Positions 1 through 7,531 of a stretch of 42,501 bases of DNA are shown piece by piece (within the stretch, counting starts at the first letter, position 1; each line of letters begins with the position of its first letter). Source of the stretch: Pseudomonas sp. CHM02. Lineage in GTDB: Bacteria > Pseudomonadota > Gammaproteobacteria > Pseudomonadales > Pseudomonadaceae. Made by a program: the position numbers and the translations under genes. The notes beneath the pieces are model-generated. The model ran no database searches. It was not told the origin of the DNA and saw only the letters and a program-made list of their open reading frames with translations. The stretch lies in assembly GCF_000612585.1 (NCBI RefSeq), contig NZ_JFCA01000055.1, forward strand, positions 1-42,501, given 5' to 3'.

Positions 1-22
1 ACAGGGTTTTGAGGCGCTTGTG

Positions 23-1414
23 TTATTCGGGCATGAGCTGCTGGCGGCATTCCAGGACTAATCTGGCGCCGCCTTGTTCACTGGTACCCACTTCCAGCTT
101 GAACCCGTGCAAGTTGATGATCGCCGCCACAATCGACAAACCCAATCCAAACCCGCCTTGCTGGTCGCTCTCATCCACGCGGTAGAAGCGTTGGAACACC
201 GCGTCACGTTCCTCCGCCGGTATGCCCGGCCCGGAATCGTGCACTTCGATGCGCGTGCTGCCGGCGTCGTTGACCCCGCGCAGAATCACTTCGCCGCCTG
301 GTGGGGAGAACTTGATCGAGTTGCTCAGCAGGTTGGCCAGGGCTTCGAACAGCAGGGCGCGGTCGCCGGTGATCCACGGCAGGGACTCCGGGGTTTCGAG
401 CCGCAGTTGCAGTTCGCCTTCTTCCGCCAGGGGCAGGTAGAAGTCGTGCAGTTCGCGCAACAGCGGCAGCGGGTCCATCACCAGGAAGCCGGAGCGACGC
501 TGGTGGTCTTCCAGTTCCGAGATACGCAACAGCCCGCGAAAGCGCGCCATCAGGGTGTCGGTTTCGGCAATTGCGTCGTCCAGCTTGACCGCGTAGTCCG
601 ACTCTGCCTCGGCTTCCTGCTTGATGCGGTACAACTGCGCACGCAGGCGAGTGAGCGGGGTGCGCAGGTCGTGGGCGATGTTGTCGCACACGCCCTTGAC
701 CTCGTTCATCAGCTTCTCGATGCGGTCGAGCATGGCGTTGACGATGGCGGCGAGCATGTCCAGTTCGTCACGCCGATTGGACAGCGGCAGGCGGTGGGTG
801 AGGTCGCCGGCGACGATGGCTTCGGCGCTGGCCTGGATCCCACGGATGCGCCGCAGCGGACGGCGGCGCAGCAAGTGCCAGCCGGCGACGCCGGGGATAA
901 TCGTCAGGGACAGCGCCCAGAGCAGCGCGTGCCAGATGATGCGGGTCACGCCGAACAACGAACCGTTGGCGCGCACCAGCACCAGCCAGCGGCCGTCGTC
1001 GGTGTGGGTGGCCACGGCGTCGCAGCTGTCCTTGGGCAGTTTGGGGTCGTTGGATTCGACACAGTTGGCCAGGGCGTGGATCTTGCCGTCCAAGGGCAGG
1101 TCGGGCGGGATCGCGCGGATCGGTCCACTGAGAGGACGGAACTGCTCATCGAACAGGCCGTAGGCGTCCACGCCCTTCATGTCGAAGGTCATGCTGGTGG
1201 TCAAGGCTTCCACCAGTTCTTCACCGTCGAAGCGCTGGAACAGGTGCTGGCGCTGCATCAGGGAATGGCGCGACAGATCGCCCAGGTAACCGGACACCTC
1301 GTAATACAGCACCCCCATGAGGATGCAGCTCCAGGCCACGAACAACGAACTGTACAGCGCCAGCAAGCGGCTGCTGGAGGAGCGCCAGCCCTTAGAGGGG
1401 TTCAGCAATGACAT
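23..1414 (-). CDS. Sensor histidine kinase (HAMP, HisKA, HATPase)
   Basis: Inner-membrane sensor kinase of 463 residues, the partner of the response regulator just upstream. A first membrane helix lies at about residues 17-40 and a second near 160-180, enclosing a periplasmic region of about 120 residues with two cysteines. Next come a HAMP segment (about 180-235), a HisKA domain with the phospho-acceptor motif NIAHDLRTPL (His248), and a HATPase domain with N, G1 (DSGPGIP) and G2 (GFGLGLS) boxes. The ATG at 1414 lies 23 bp inside the end of the regulator gene, so the two are probably translationally coupled. The signal sensed cannot be read from the sequence. A copper efflux operon lies 4 kb away, but a direct link is only a guess. 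Length and domain order are those of a complete kinase. Confidence 0.93.
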   Translation of the reverse strand: MSLLNPSKGWRSSSSRLLALYSSLFVAWSCILMGVLYYEVSGYLGDLSRHSLMQRQHLFQRFDGEELVEALTTSMTFDMKGVDAYGLFDEQFRPLSGPIRAIPPDLPLDGKIHALANCVESNDPKLPKDSCDAVATHTDDGRWLVLVRANGSLFGVTRIIWHALLWALSLTIIPGVAGWHLLRRRPLRRIRGIQASAEAIVAGDLTHRLPLSNRRDELDMLAAIVNAMLDRIEKLMNEVKGVCDNIAHDLRTPLTRLRAQLYRIKQEAEAESDYAVKLDDAIAETDTLMARFRGLLRISELEDHQRRSGFLVMDPLPLLRELHDFYLPLAEEGELQLRLETPESLPWITGDRALLFEALANLLSNSIKFSPPGGEVILRGVNDAGSTRIEVHDSGPGIPAEERDAVFQRFYRVDESDQQGGFGLGLSIVAAIINLHGFKLEVGTSEQGGARLVLECRQQLMPE

Positions 1415-2075
1415 AACCGGAACCTCGTACCGTGCGGATCAGCGGCGTGAGGCCCGGTGGGTCGATCTTCTTGCGCAGACGGCCGATGTGCACGTCGATC
1501 AGGTTGGTGCCCGGGTCGAAGTGATAACCCCAGACTTCCTCGAAGATCATCATCCGCGACAGGATCTGCCCGGTGTTGCGCATCAGGAACTCGAGCAATT
1601 TGTATTCGGTGGGCAACAGGCTCAGCGGCTGTTCGGCGCGGCTGGCTTCGCGGCTGATCAGGTTCAGTTCCAGGTCGGCGACGCGCAGGGCGGTTTCAAA
1701 TTCCTTGACCGTGCTTTTGCGCCGCAACAGGACTTCGACGCGGGCGGCCATTTCATCCGAGGCGAACGGTTTGGTGAGGTAGTCATCCCCCCCGGCGCGC
1801 AGGCCGCGCACGCGTTCGTCGACGTCGGAGAGGGCGCTGATCATCAGGATCGGCGTCGATACGCCGATGGTGCGCAGCGTCGTGACGATGGCCAGGCCAT
1901 CGAGTTCCGGCAGCATGCGGTCGAGGGTGATCAGGTCGTAGTCTCCGCTCACGGCGCGGACCAGGCCTTCGCGGCCGTTGTCTACCCAATCTACATCCAG
2001 TCCATGGCTACTCAGCTCGGCGACGATCTCGCGAGCCGTTACGGCGTCATCCTCGATGGTCAAAATACGGGTCAT
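1392..2075 (-). CDS. OmpR/PhoB-family response regulator
   Basis: DNA-binding response regulator of 227 residues. The receiver domain (1-120) has the acidic pair Asp9/Asp10, the phospho-acceptor Asp52 (in ITLDRMLP) and the conserved Lys102 (in YLTKPF). A winged-helix domain of the OmpR type follows, ending in the typical VRGSGYVIA wing. I chose the ATG at 2075 because a GAAAGG Shine-Dalgarno sequence lies 8 nt upstream; the GTG at 2090 lies inside that site. The gene overlaps the start of the sensor kinase by 23 bp and should form a two-gene operon with it. Two-component pairs of this type often sit next to RND efflux genes in Pseudomonas; targets here are unknown. Confidence 0.94.
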   Translation of the reverse strand: MTRILTIEDDAVTAREIVAELSSHGLDVDWVDNGREGLVRAVSGDYDLITLDRMLPELDGLAIVTTLRTIGVSTPILMISALSDVDERVRGLRAGGDDYLTKPFASDEMAARVEVLLRRKSTVKEFETALRVADLELNLISREASRAEQPLSLLPTEYKLLEFLMRNTGQILSRMMIFEEVWGYHFDPGTNLIDVHIGRLRKKIDPPGLTPLIRTVRGSGYVIAEPL

Positions 2076-2107
2076 GGGATTACCTTTCACACTGGAAGAC
2101 CGTAAGT

Positions 2108-2129
2108 GCCGGCAAGCCGGCTCCTACAG
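2108..2129 (-). repeat. Solitary REP half-element, GCCGGC type
   Basis: The motif GCCGGCAAGCCGGCTCCTAC matches the right arm of the REPINs at 2228-2317, 15183-15278 and 36701-36760. No inverted partner is found directly beside it, so it looks like a single REP. It lies about 33 bp upstream of the response regulator start. Confidence 0.7.
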
Positions 2130-2227
2130 AAGTACGGGCATTTTGCCAAGAAATGGCTGAACGCTTCCTAAATAAAACTTCATGTTGGCAAAACTGACAC
2201 AGATTTCATTCATTGGCACAGGTCACC

Positions 2228-2317
2228 GTAGGAGACGGCTTGCCGGCGATCGCGGTGTATCGGTCAACTGTCTGGTCGGTTGGAATGGCGCTATCGCCGG
2301 CAAGCCGGTTCCTGCAG
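2228..2317. repeat. REPIN (inverted REP pair), GCCGGC type
   Basis: The left arm GGCTTGCCGGCGAT and the right arm ATCGCCGGCAAGCC form an inverted pair separated by about 43 bp, flanked by GTAGGAG and CTCCTGC-like ends. The sequence class is the same as at 15183-15278 and 36701-36760. Such elements are non-coding and moved by a distant RAYT transposase; none is encoded in this window. Confidence 0.8.
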
Positions 2318-2443
2318 GTTGTTGGCTGGTGTGAGATTGCATTACGCCCGCCTTTTGCGGTGACTTCTTGCAAGTTGCATGGTTTGGGTTAGTTCAATCT
2401 ACTTAAGTTGTTGAAATATAATAATTTTAAATTTTGCGCCGAC

Positions 2444-2459
2444 TGGCATGGTGCCTGCA
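2444..2459 (+). promoter_or_regulatory. Possible sigma-54 (-24/-12) promoter
   Basis: TGGCATGGTGCCTGCA has GG (2445-2446) and GC (2457-2458) separated by exactly 10 bases, the spacing of RpoN promoters, and lies 53 bp before the ATG at 2512. The -24 part TGGCATG is close to TGGCACG; the -12 part CTGCA deviates from TTGCA. An AT-rich stretch just upstream could be an IHF site or an UP element. The match is partial and GGCA/TGCC also forms a small palindrome, so it may be chance. Confidence 0.3.
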
Positions 2460-2511
2460 CTGTCTGTTTTGAGACTTGTAACACCATTTTTCTGCCTGGA
2501 GCAAAACAACA

Positions 2512-3417
2512 ATGATTACATCCTCATCCACGCTGCAAGAGTCGAGCACGCTCTCCGGAGTTTCCTGGGGGGCGATTTTTGCCGGGGCTGCCGCCGCGGC
2601 TGCGTTGTCGCTGATCCTGGTGCTGCTGGGTTTCGGCCTGGGCTTTTCGGCGGTGTCGCCGTGGGCTGACAGTGGCATCAGTGCCAAGGGGCTTGGCATT
2701 TCCACGATTGTCTGGCTGGCGTTCACGCAGATCGTCGCCTCCGGGTTGGGCGGTTATATCGCCGGCCGGTTGCGCGTGAAGTGGGCCAATATGCACGGTG
2801 ATGAGGTGTACTTCCGCGACACTGCCCATGGTTTCCTGGCCTGGGCCGTGGCTACGTTGATCACTGCGGTGCTGGTGGTGGGTTCGGTCAGCAGTGTCGT
2901 GAGCGGTGGCGTCAAAGCCGGCGCCAGTGTGGCAGCCGGCGCGGCCAGCGGTATCACGCAAGCCGCCGGTAGTGCAGCCAAAGGTGTCAACGGCGGCGAC
3001 TTCGACTACTACGTCGATAGCCTGTTCCGCGACGACCGCCCGGTAGCCGTCAGCGATGACGCCGCCCATGGCGTGGTTGCCCGCATCTTCACCCGCACCC
3101 TGAGCAATGACGGCCAGTTGGCCCCTGAAGACCGTGCCTACCTGGCCCAGTTGATCAGCCAACGCACCAACCTCAGCCAGGCGGATGCCGAAGCGCGCAT
3201 CGGCAAGGTCTATGGCGATGCCCGCAAGGCAGTGGAAGACGCCAAGCTCAAAGCCAAACAAGCCGCCGATACTGCTGCCAAAGTCGCTGCGTATACCTCG
3301 CTGTGGACCTTCGTTGCCCTGTTGATCGGCGCATTCTTCGCCAGCTTCGCAGCCACCTTTGGCGGTCGCCGTCGCGATGCCGTGGTGTATGTCGAAACCG
3401 AACACTTCGTACGTTAA
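2512..3417 (+). CDS. Multi-pass membrane protein of unknown function
   Basis: Predicted inner-membrane protein of 301 residues. Four hydrophobic segments are visible: about 18-45 (rich in Ala and Gly), 62-82, 108-132 and 262-285. Between the third and fourth lies a soluble stretch of about 120 residues with Ala-rich and charged helices (NLSQADAEARIGKVYGDARK and a Lys/Ala-rich coil). The C-terminus has a basic GGRRRD motif. A GGAG Shine-Dalgarno sequence precedes the ATG by 10 nt. A small membrane peptide gene follows after 16 bp, and the pair ends at a strong terminator, so they probably form an operon. I do not recognise a named domain; proteins like this are annotated as hypothetical membrane proteins in Pseudomonas and Burkholderia. 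Confidence 0.85.
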   Translation: MITSSSTLQESSTLSGVSWGAIFAGAAAAAALSLILVLLGFGLGFSAVSPWADSGISAKGLGISTIVWLAFTQIVASGLGGYIAGRLRVKWANMHGDEVYFRDTAHGFLAWAVATLITAVLVVGSVSSVVSGGVKAGASVAAGAASGITQAAGSAAKGVNGGDFDYYVDSLFRDDRPVAVSDDAAHGVVARIFTRTLSNDGQLAPEDRAYLAQLISQRTNLSQADAEARIGKVYGDARKAVEDAKLKAKQAADTAAKVAAYTSLWTFVALLIGAFFASFAATFGGRRRDAVVYVETEHFVR

Positions 3418-3433
3418 CTATTAGGAGAACATC

Positions 3434-3508
3434 ATGCGCTCATTACTGCTCTGGTTCCTCGGTGTGCCTATTCCGGTGATCATCCTGATCGCGATCTTCA
3501 TGCACTGA
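3434..3508 (+). CDS. 24-residue hydrophobic membrane peptide
   Basis: A short open frame of 24 codons plus stop, with an AGGAG Shine-Dalgarno sequence at 3423-3427 placed 6 nt before the ATG. The peptide is almost one membrane helix: a short MRSLLLWFLG start, a VPIPVII core, then an aliphatic end closing in FMH. It lies 16 bp after the membrane protein gene and just before a perfect terminator hairpin, so it is very likely translated from the same mRNA. It could be a small subunit of the upstream protein. The function is unknown; the call rests on the ribosome binding site and operon position. Confidence 0.7.
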   Translation: MRSLLLWFLGVPIPVIILIAIFMH

Positions 3509-3516
3509 TTGCCGTT

Positions 3517-4546
3517 TCATCCGAGCCGCGCCTGAGCAACAGGCGCGGCTTTTTGCTGCAAGGCCAGCCAGCTTGTCACCAGTAACACACTCGCGACCTA
3601 TGTCATGATCACCAACGGAGCAGACGTGCCATCGGACAACAATCCGGTCGCCCAACTGCTCACCGCCGTCAGGAACATCTGGGTGAAGAAGAACAGCCCC
3701 GATGCTGTTCCCGCGATTGCACCATAGGGCTGCAGCACCGACAGCTGACAGGCCGGAATCACCATCCCCACCGACACCATGATCAGCACCATCGGCAGCA
3801 CGATCGCCAGCCATTCTCCCGGCAGCGCAACGGTCGCCGACGCGAGAATTCCACTGCCCAGCACATTCAGGCCTATGCCGGCGACGATCAAACGGTCTGG
3901 CTCAACATGCCGCACCCGCCGCCGAAACAGATTCGCCCCCATCATGTAGCCACTGATCGTCGCGGCAAATATCAGTGCGTAAGCTGTCGCAGACAGGCCA
4001 AACCCCCGTTGCAGCAATGCCGATGACTCACTGATAAACGGAAAGTAGGTGCTGTACACGCAACCGATCGCCAGGGAGTAGCGCAGGAAGTAACGATCGC
4101 GCAGCAACTGGCCGTAGAGGCGCAGCAGTCCCCGTGGCGGGGCGGCGGCGACGTCCGCCGGGCGGGTTTCGGGCAGGCGGCGATACACCACCAGGCACAG
4201 CACAGCCCCGATCACCCCCAGCAGCACGAACAGCCCGCGCCAGTTGATGAAGGGCAGCATCAGGCTGCCCAGTACCGGCGCGGCCATGGGCGACACGGCC
4301 ATGGCCATGGAGATCAGGCCCAGCAAGCGTGCCTGTGCGTCGCGGTCGAAGTAGTCGCGCACGATCACGCGGCCGATCACGGTGGTGCAGCAACCGCCCA
4401 ATGCCTGGAACAGGCGGGCGACGGCCGAAACGGTCGGTGAGCGGGCCGCTGACCAACAGCGAAATCTCCGAGCCAAGGGCGTACAGCGTCAGCGTCAGTT
4501 GCAGTTGGCTGTCGCGGGTCTGGAAGTAGTCGGCCATGGCAGGCAG
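3517..4546 (-). pseudogene. Broken Bcr/CflA-type MFS drug transporter
   Basis: Remains of a 12-helix major facilitator drug exporter. The first part is read in one frame (LPAMADYF, then GPLTDRFGRRP, the loop 2-3 signature), the rest in another (RLFQALGGCC, GRVIVRDYF onward). Three lesions are visible. First, the 5' end including helix 1 is missing, and the sequence joins directly to the divergent MocR gene at 4538-4546. Second, at about 4415-4423 GRRP is joined to the RLFQ region, losing about 28 residues (helix 3, judged against E. coli Bcr) and shifting the frame. Third, an in-frame TAG at 3598-3600 is followed by 26 further sense codons (VASVLLVTSW and on) that look like helix 12, up to a TGA at 3517. 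The gene is not functional. The longest intact frame is 3598-4476. Confidence 0.85.
3524..3555 (+). terminator. Rho-independent terminator
   Basis: A perfect 10-bp stem (AGCCGCGCCT, 3524-3533, and AGGCGCGGCT, 3541-3550) with a 7-nt loop is followed by TTTT. It ends the operon 2512-3508. It overlaps what was once the C-terminal end of the MFS gene on the other strand. Confidence 0.9.
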
Positions 4547-5840
4547 CCGCTTGCCGTCCACGCGCAGCCTGGCCGAGCGCTGGTGGGTGTCCCGTGGCAC
4601 GCTGGAAGCGGTGTTCGACCGGCTGCAGAGCGAAGGCTATGTGCAACGCGTGGCTGGCTCCGGCACGCGGGTATGCGCGGTGATCCCCGAACAGTTCATT
4701 GCGGTACCGTTGGCCAGGGAGACGCCACGGCGCCCAGTGGAACCCGATCAACTGGATGCCGGTGTGCAGAGCCATGTGCCCTTCGTCGCACGCCGCCCGG
4801 ATGCCGGCCTGTTTGATCTCAAGACCTGGGCCCGCTGTATTTCCCGTGGGTTATCGAGCGTAGCGCCGGGCGTACTGGAAGCGGCACACCCGGCTGGCCT
4901 GCCGGCGTTGCGCGTGCAGATCGCCGACTACCTGCGCAGCTATCGCGGCATGCAGTGCGAGGCCGATGAAGTGATCGTCACCATCGGTATTCGCCATGCC
5001 CTCGACCTGATTGCGCGCAGTGTGCTGCAACCGGGCGACACGGCGTGTGTCGAAGATCCCGGCTATCTGCCGGCGCGTCGTTTGTTCGCGTTGGCAGGCG
5101 CGCAGGTCCAAGGCATTCCCGTCACGTCCGAAGGACTGGACACCGCCCAACTCCCCGAGATCGCACGCCTGGCCTATGTCACGCCGGCCCACCAGGCACC
5201 GCTGGGCATGACCCTGTCGGTGTCCCGGCGCCTGGCGCTGCTGGATTGGGCGGCCCGCGCCGATGCCTGGGTGGTCGAAGACGATTACGACAGCGAATAC
5301 AACTACAACACTGCGCCGCTGGCCGCGCTCAAATCCCTGGATTCGGGCGACCGCGTGATCTATTGCGGCAGCTTCAACAAGAACCTGTTTCCCGGTTTGC
5401 GCGTGGGCTTCATGGTGGTGCCCAAGGTGTTGCGACGGTCGTTGCTGCGTACCTTGCAACTCACTGGGCATTCGGTGGGCGCCAGTGATCAATTGGGGCT
5501 GGTGGAGTTCTTGCGCAGTGGCGCCTTTGTGCGTCACTTGCGCGCCTCGCGCCAGGCGTACCAGGCCCGGCGCGATACGTTACTGGAGTGCCTGGGTGGA
5601 CACTGCGCGGTCAGCGGCCAGCAGGCCGGGCTGCATTTTGTGCTGTGGCTGCCGGCAGGTGTGGAAGAGGGCGACTTCTGTGCCCGCGCGGCTGAAGCCG
5701 GCTTGACCCTGCAGCCGCTGGGCAAGTTCTGTCACGACGTGACGCTGCCACCGGCAGTGATCATCGGTTACACCGCGTTGACTCTGGCACAGATCCGTTA
5801 TCACGGCCGCACGCTGGCGCAATTGTTAATGGCGGCTTAA
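4536..5840 (+). CDS. MocR/PdxR-type regulator (GntR-aminotransferase fusion), 5'-truncated
   Basis: Regulator with an N-terminal GntR-type winged helix and a C-terminal fold-type-I aminotransferase domain that binds PLP. Visible: second half of the winged helix (RLPSTRSLAERW, VSRGTLEAVFDRL, GYVQRVAGSGTRV, residues 4-46); aminotransferase domain about 85-430 with VVEDDYDSEY and the PLP lysine in SFNKNLFPG (Lys282). The family normally has about 35-40 more residues before RLPSTR, carrying the first helices of the DNA-binding domain; here an in-frame TAG lies three codons before the ATG, and the sequence upstream is the MFS pseudogene. The loss removed both 5' ends and the shared promoter region. 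There is also Trp where this helix usually has Gly (AERWWVSRGT). The protein probably cannot bind DNA normally, and expression is doubtful. Confidence 0.8.
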   Translation: MAGSRLPSTRSLAERWWVSRGTLEAVFDRLQSEGYVQRVAGSGTRVCAVIPEQFIAVPLARETPRRPVEPDQLDAGVQSHVPFVARRPDAGLFDLKTWARCISRGLSSVAPGVLEAAHPAGLPALRVQIADYLRSYRGMQCEADEVIVTIGIRHALDLIARSVLQPGDTACVEDPGYLPARRLFALAGAQVQGIPVTSEGLDTAQLPEIARLAYVTPAHQAPLGMTLSVSRRLALLDWAARADAWVVEDDYDSEYNYNTAPLAALKSLDSGDRVIYCGSFNKNLFPGLRVGFMVVPKVLRRSLLRTLQLTGHSVGASDQLGLVEFLRSGAFVRHLRASRQAYQARRDTLLECLGGHCAVSGQQAGLHFVLWLPAGVEEGDFCARAAEAGLTLQPLGKFCHDVTLPPAVIIGYTALTLAQIRYHGRTLAQLLMAA

Positions 5841-5866
5841 CCCGCGCTTGGCTAGACTCGCGCCCC

Positions 5867-6205
5867 ATGAGCCGCCTTCTACGTGTCATCCTCGTCATGC
5901 TGCTGAGCCTCACGCTTCCCCTGGCCGGGATGGCGGGCGTGCCGTCGAGCACCGAGCCGTGCCCGATGAAGATGTCGGACATGCAGATGATGACTGACAT
6001 GTCCCCCGACTGCTGCCAGGACAGCGTCGAGCATGGCAAGGCCTGCAAGCCCGGCCAGGAGTGCAAGACCGGTAGCCTGCTGCAGCTCTCCCTGCCGGTG
6101 CTCAAGGCGCCGTCGACCCTCGCTCATCCGCTGCTCGTTGGCAGCTCTTCGGATTTCATCCCCGACCGCACGCCGTCCGGCGTCTGGCGCCCACCCCGTT
6201 CCTGA
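5867..6205 (+). CDS. Secreted Cys/Met-rich protein, probable copper-binding
   Basis: Small exported protein of 112 residues, first gene of the copper efflux cluster. It has a signal peptide (about 1-23, basic start then LVMLLSLTLPLAGMAG). The next 45 residues contain five cysteines and a dense methionine cluster (CPMKMSDMQMM, DCCQ, KACKPGQEC), suited to binding Cu(I) or Ag(I). The rest is without known motifs. It starts 26 bp after the MocR gene and lies 96 bp before cusC. No Shine-Dalgarno sequence is seen, but a TAGACT hexamer lies 8 bp before the ATG, so a leaderless transcript is possible. It is not a recognisable CusF, but could play a similar periplasmic capture role; it also resembles CopL-like leader proteins of copper operons. 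Confidence 0.75.
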   Translation: MSRLLRVILVMLLSLTLPLAGMAGVPSSTEPCPMKMSDMQMMTDMSPDCCQDSVEHGKACKPGQECKTGSLLQLSLPVLKAPSTLAHPLLVGSSSDFIPDRTPSGVWRPPRS

Positions 6206-6301
6206 TACCTGTTGCACCTGAAGACACATCCCCTGTGCGGGATGGCTTTGCTGTGGGCCGCCTAAAGCGCGGCACAGCGCAACGGAACAGGAACCTTCAA
6301 C

Positions 6302-7531
6302 ATGAATGCCCTTTACATGCGCACCCTGGTGGTGGGCGTGCTGGCGTGGCCGGCGTTGGCGAGTGCGCTGACCCTGGACGACGCCCTGCGCCTGGCGCAA
6401 AACAACGCACCGTCGCTCGCGGCTGAGTCGGCCAGGCTGCAGGCCGCGACCCAGGCGGCGATCCCGGCGGGTGAATTGCCCGACCCCAAGCTGGTGGTGG
6501 GCCTGCAGAATTTTCCCATTGGCGGGCCCAATCGCGGCACGTTGTATGGCGATGACATGACCGAGCAAATGGTCGGCATCCAGCAGCAGGTGCCCAGCCG
6601 CGACAAGCGCAAGGCCCGTGTCGAGTTGGCGGACGCGACGGTAGAACGTACCGCGGCCGAGGGACGCATCGAACGCCTGAACGTGCGCCAGGCCACTGCC
6701 CAGGCCTGGATTCGTGCGTATGCGGTGGAGCGCAAGGAAGCCTTGTTCAAGGACTTCTACCAGCAGAACCGCCTGCTGCAGGACAGTGTGCGCGCACAGT
6801 TGGCCGGTGGTCGCGGCCAGCCCTCGGATGCGGTCATTCCCAAACAGGAAGCGGCAGACCTGGCCGGGCGCGAAGACGAACTGACCCAGCAGCGCGCCCA
6901 GGCCCGCGCGGCGCTCAAGCGCTGGATCGGCCCGGCCGCGAGTGAAGCGCCCAGCGGCCAGTTACCCAACTGGCCTGTTGAAGGCCATTACAACCTGCAT
7001 CAACACCCCGAGCTGCAAGCCTTCGCGCCGCGCACCCGCGAGGCCGAGGCGCGGTTGCGTGAAGCCCGTGCGCAAAAGACCTCGGACTGGAGCTGGGAGG
7101 TGGACTACCAGCACCGTGGTCGTGAGTACGGCGACATGGTCAGTCTGCAGTTGAGTTTCGACCTGCCGATCTTCCCCGGCCGCCGACAAAACCCCGGCAT
7201 CGCCGCCAAGCAGGCCGAGCTGGATCAACTGGAGGCCGAGCGCGAAGCGACCGTCCGTGAGCATACCCAGCAACTGGATGACGACCTGGCGCAATACCAG
7301 CGCCTGGACCGCGCCGTACAGCGCAGCCAGGACAGCCTGGTGCCGCTGGCGGAAGAAAAAGTCGCGCTGAGCCTGGCCGGTTATCGGGCGGGCAAAAGTG
7401 ACCTGCTCAACGTGGTCAGCGCCCGGCGTGAGCTGGTCGAAGCCCGCTTCAAACAGATCGATGCCATCGAGCAGCGTGCCCTGGTCGGCGCGCAGCTGTA
7501 TTTCGCCTACGGAGAGCCCGGCCATGATTAA
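6302..7531 (+). CDS. cusC: CusC-like outer-membrane efflux channel (TolC family)
   Basis: Outer-membrane channel of a heavy-metal RND tripartite pump, 409 residues. A signal peptide ends near ALASA (residue 21), then the mature start LTLDDALRLAQNNAP is typical of TolC-family proteins. Two OEP repeats follow, with long heptad-like helices (KAR..LADATVERTAAEGRIERL and the QLDDDLAQYQRLDRAVQRSQ region, positions about 100-200 and 300-400). There is no Cys just after the signal, so it is not lipid-anchored in the way of E. coli CusC. AGGAA precedes the ATG by 8 nt. Its stop overlaps the cusB start by 8 bp (ATGATTAA). Together with the next two genes it forms a complete CBA pump. Confidence 0.9.
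   Translation: MNALYMRTLVVGVLAWPALASALTLDDALRLAQNNAPSLAAESARLQAATQAAIPAGELPDPKLVVGLQNFPIGGPNRGTLYGDDMTEQMVGIQQQVPSRDKRKARVELADATVERTAAEGRIERLNVRQATAQAWIRAYAVERKEALFKDFYQQNRLLQDSVRAQLAGGRGQPSDAVIPKQEAADLAGREDELTQQRAQARAALKRWIGPAASEAPSGQLPNWPVEGHYNLHQHPELQAFAPRTREAEARLREARAQKTSDWSWEVDYQHRGREYGDMVSLQLSFDLPIFPGRRQNPGIAAKQAELDQLEAEREATVREHTQQLDDDLAQYQRLDRAVQRSQDSLVPLAEEKVALSLAGYRAGKSDLLNVVSARRELVEARFKQIDAIEQRALVGAQLYFAYGEPGHD

Larger units (their letters stand above)
2076..2511. other. Gene-free region: REP elements and promoter for membrane protein gene
   Basis: This 436-bp gap separates the minus-strand two-component operon from the plus-strand membrane protein gene. It holds one single REP half (2108-2129), one REPIN (2228-2317), a very AT-rich stretch at about 2404-2435 and a possible sigma-54-type promoter at 2444-2459. 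I see no additional gene in it. Confidence 0.6.
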
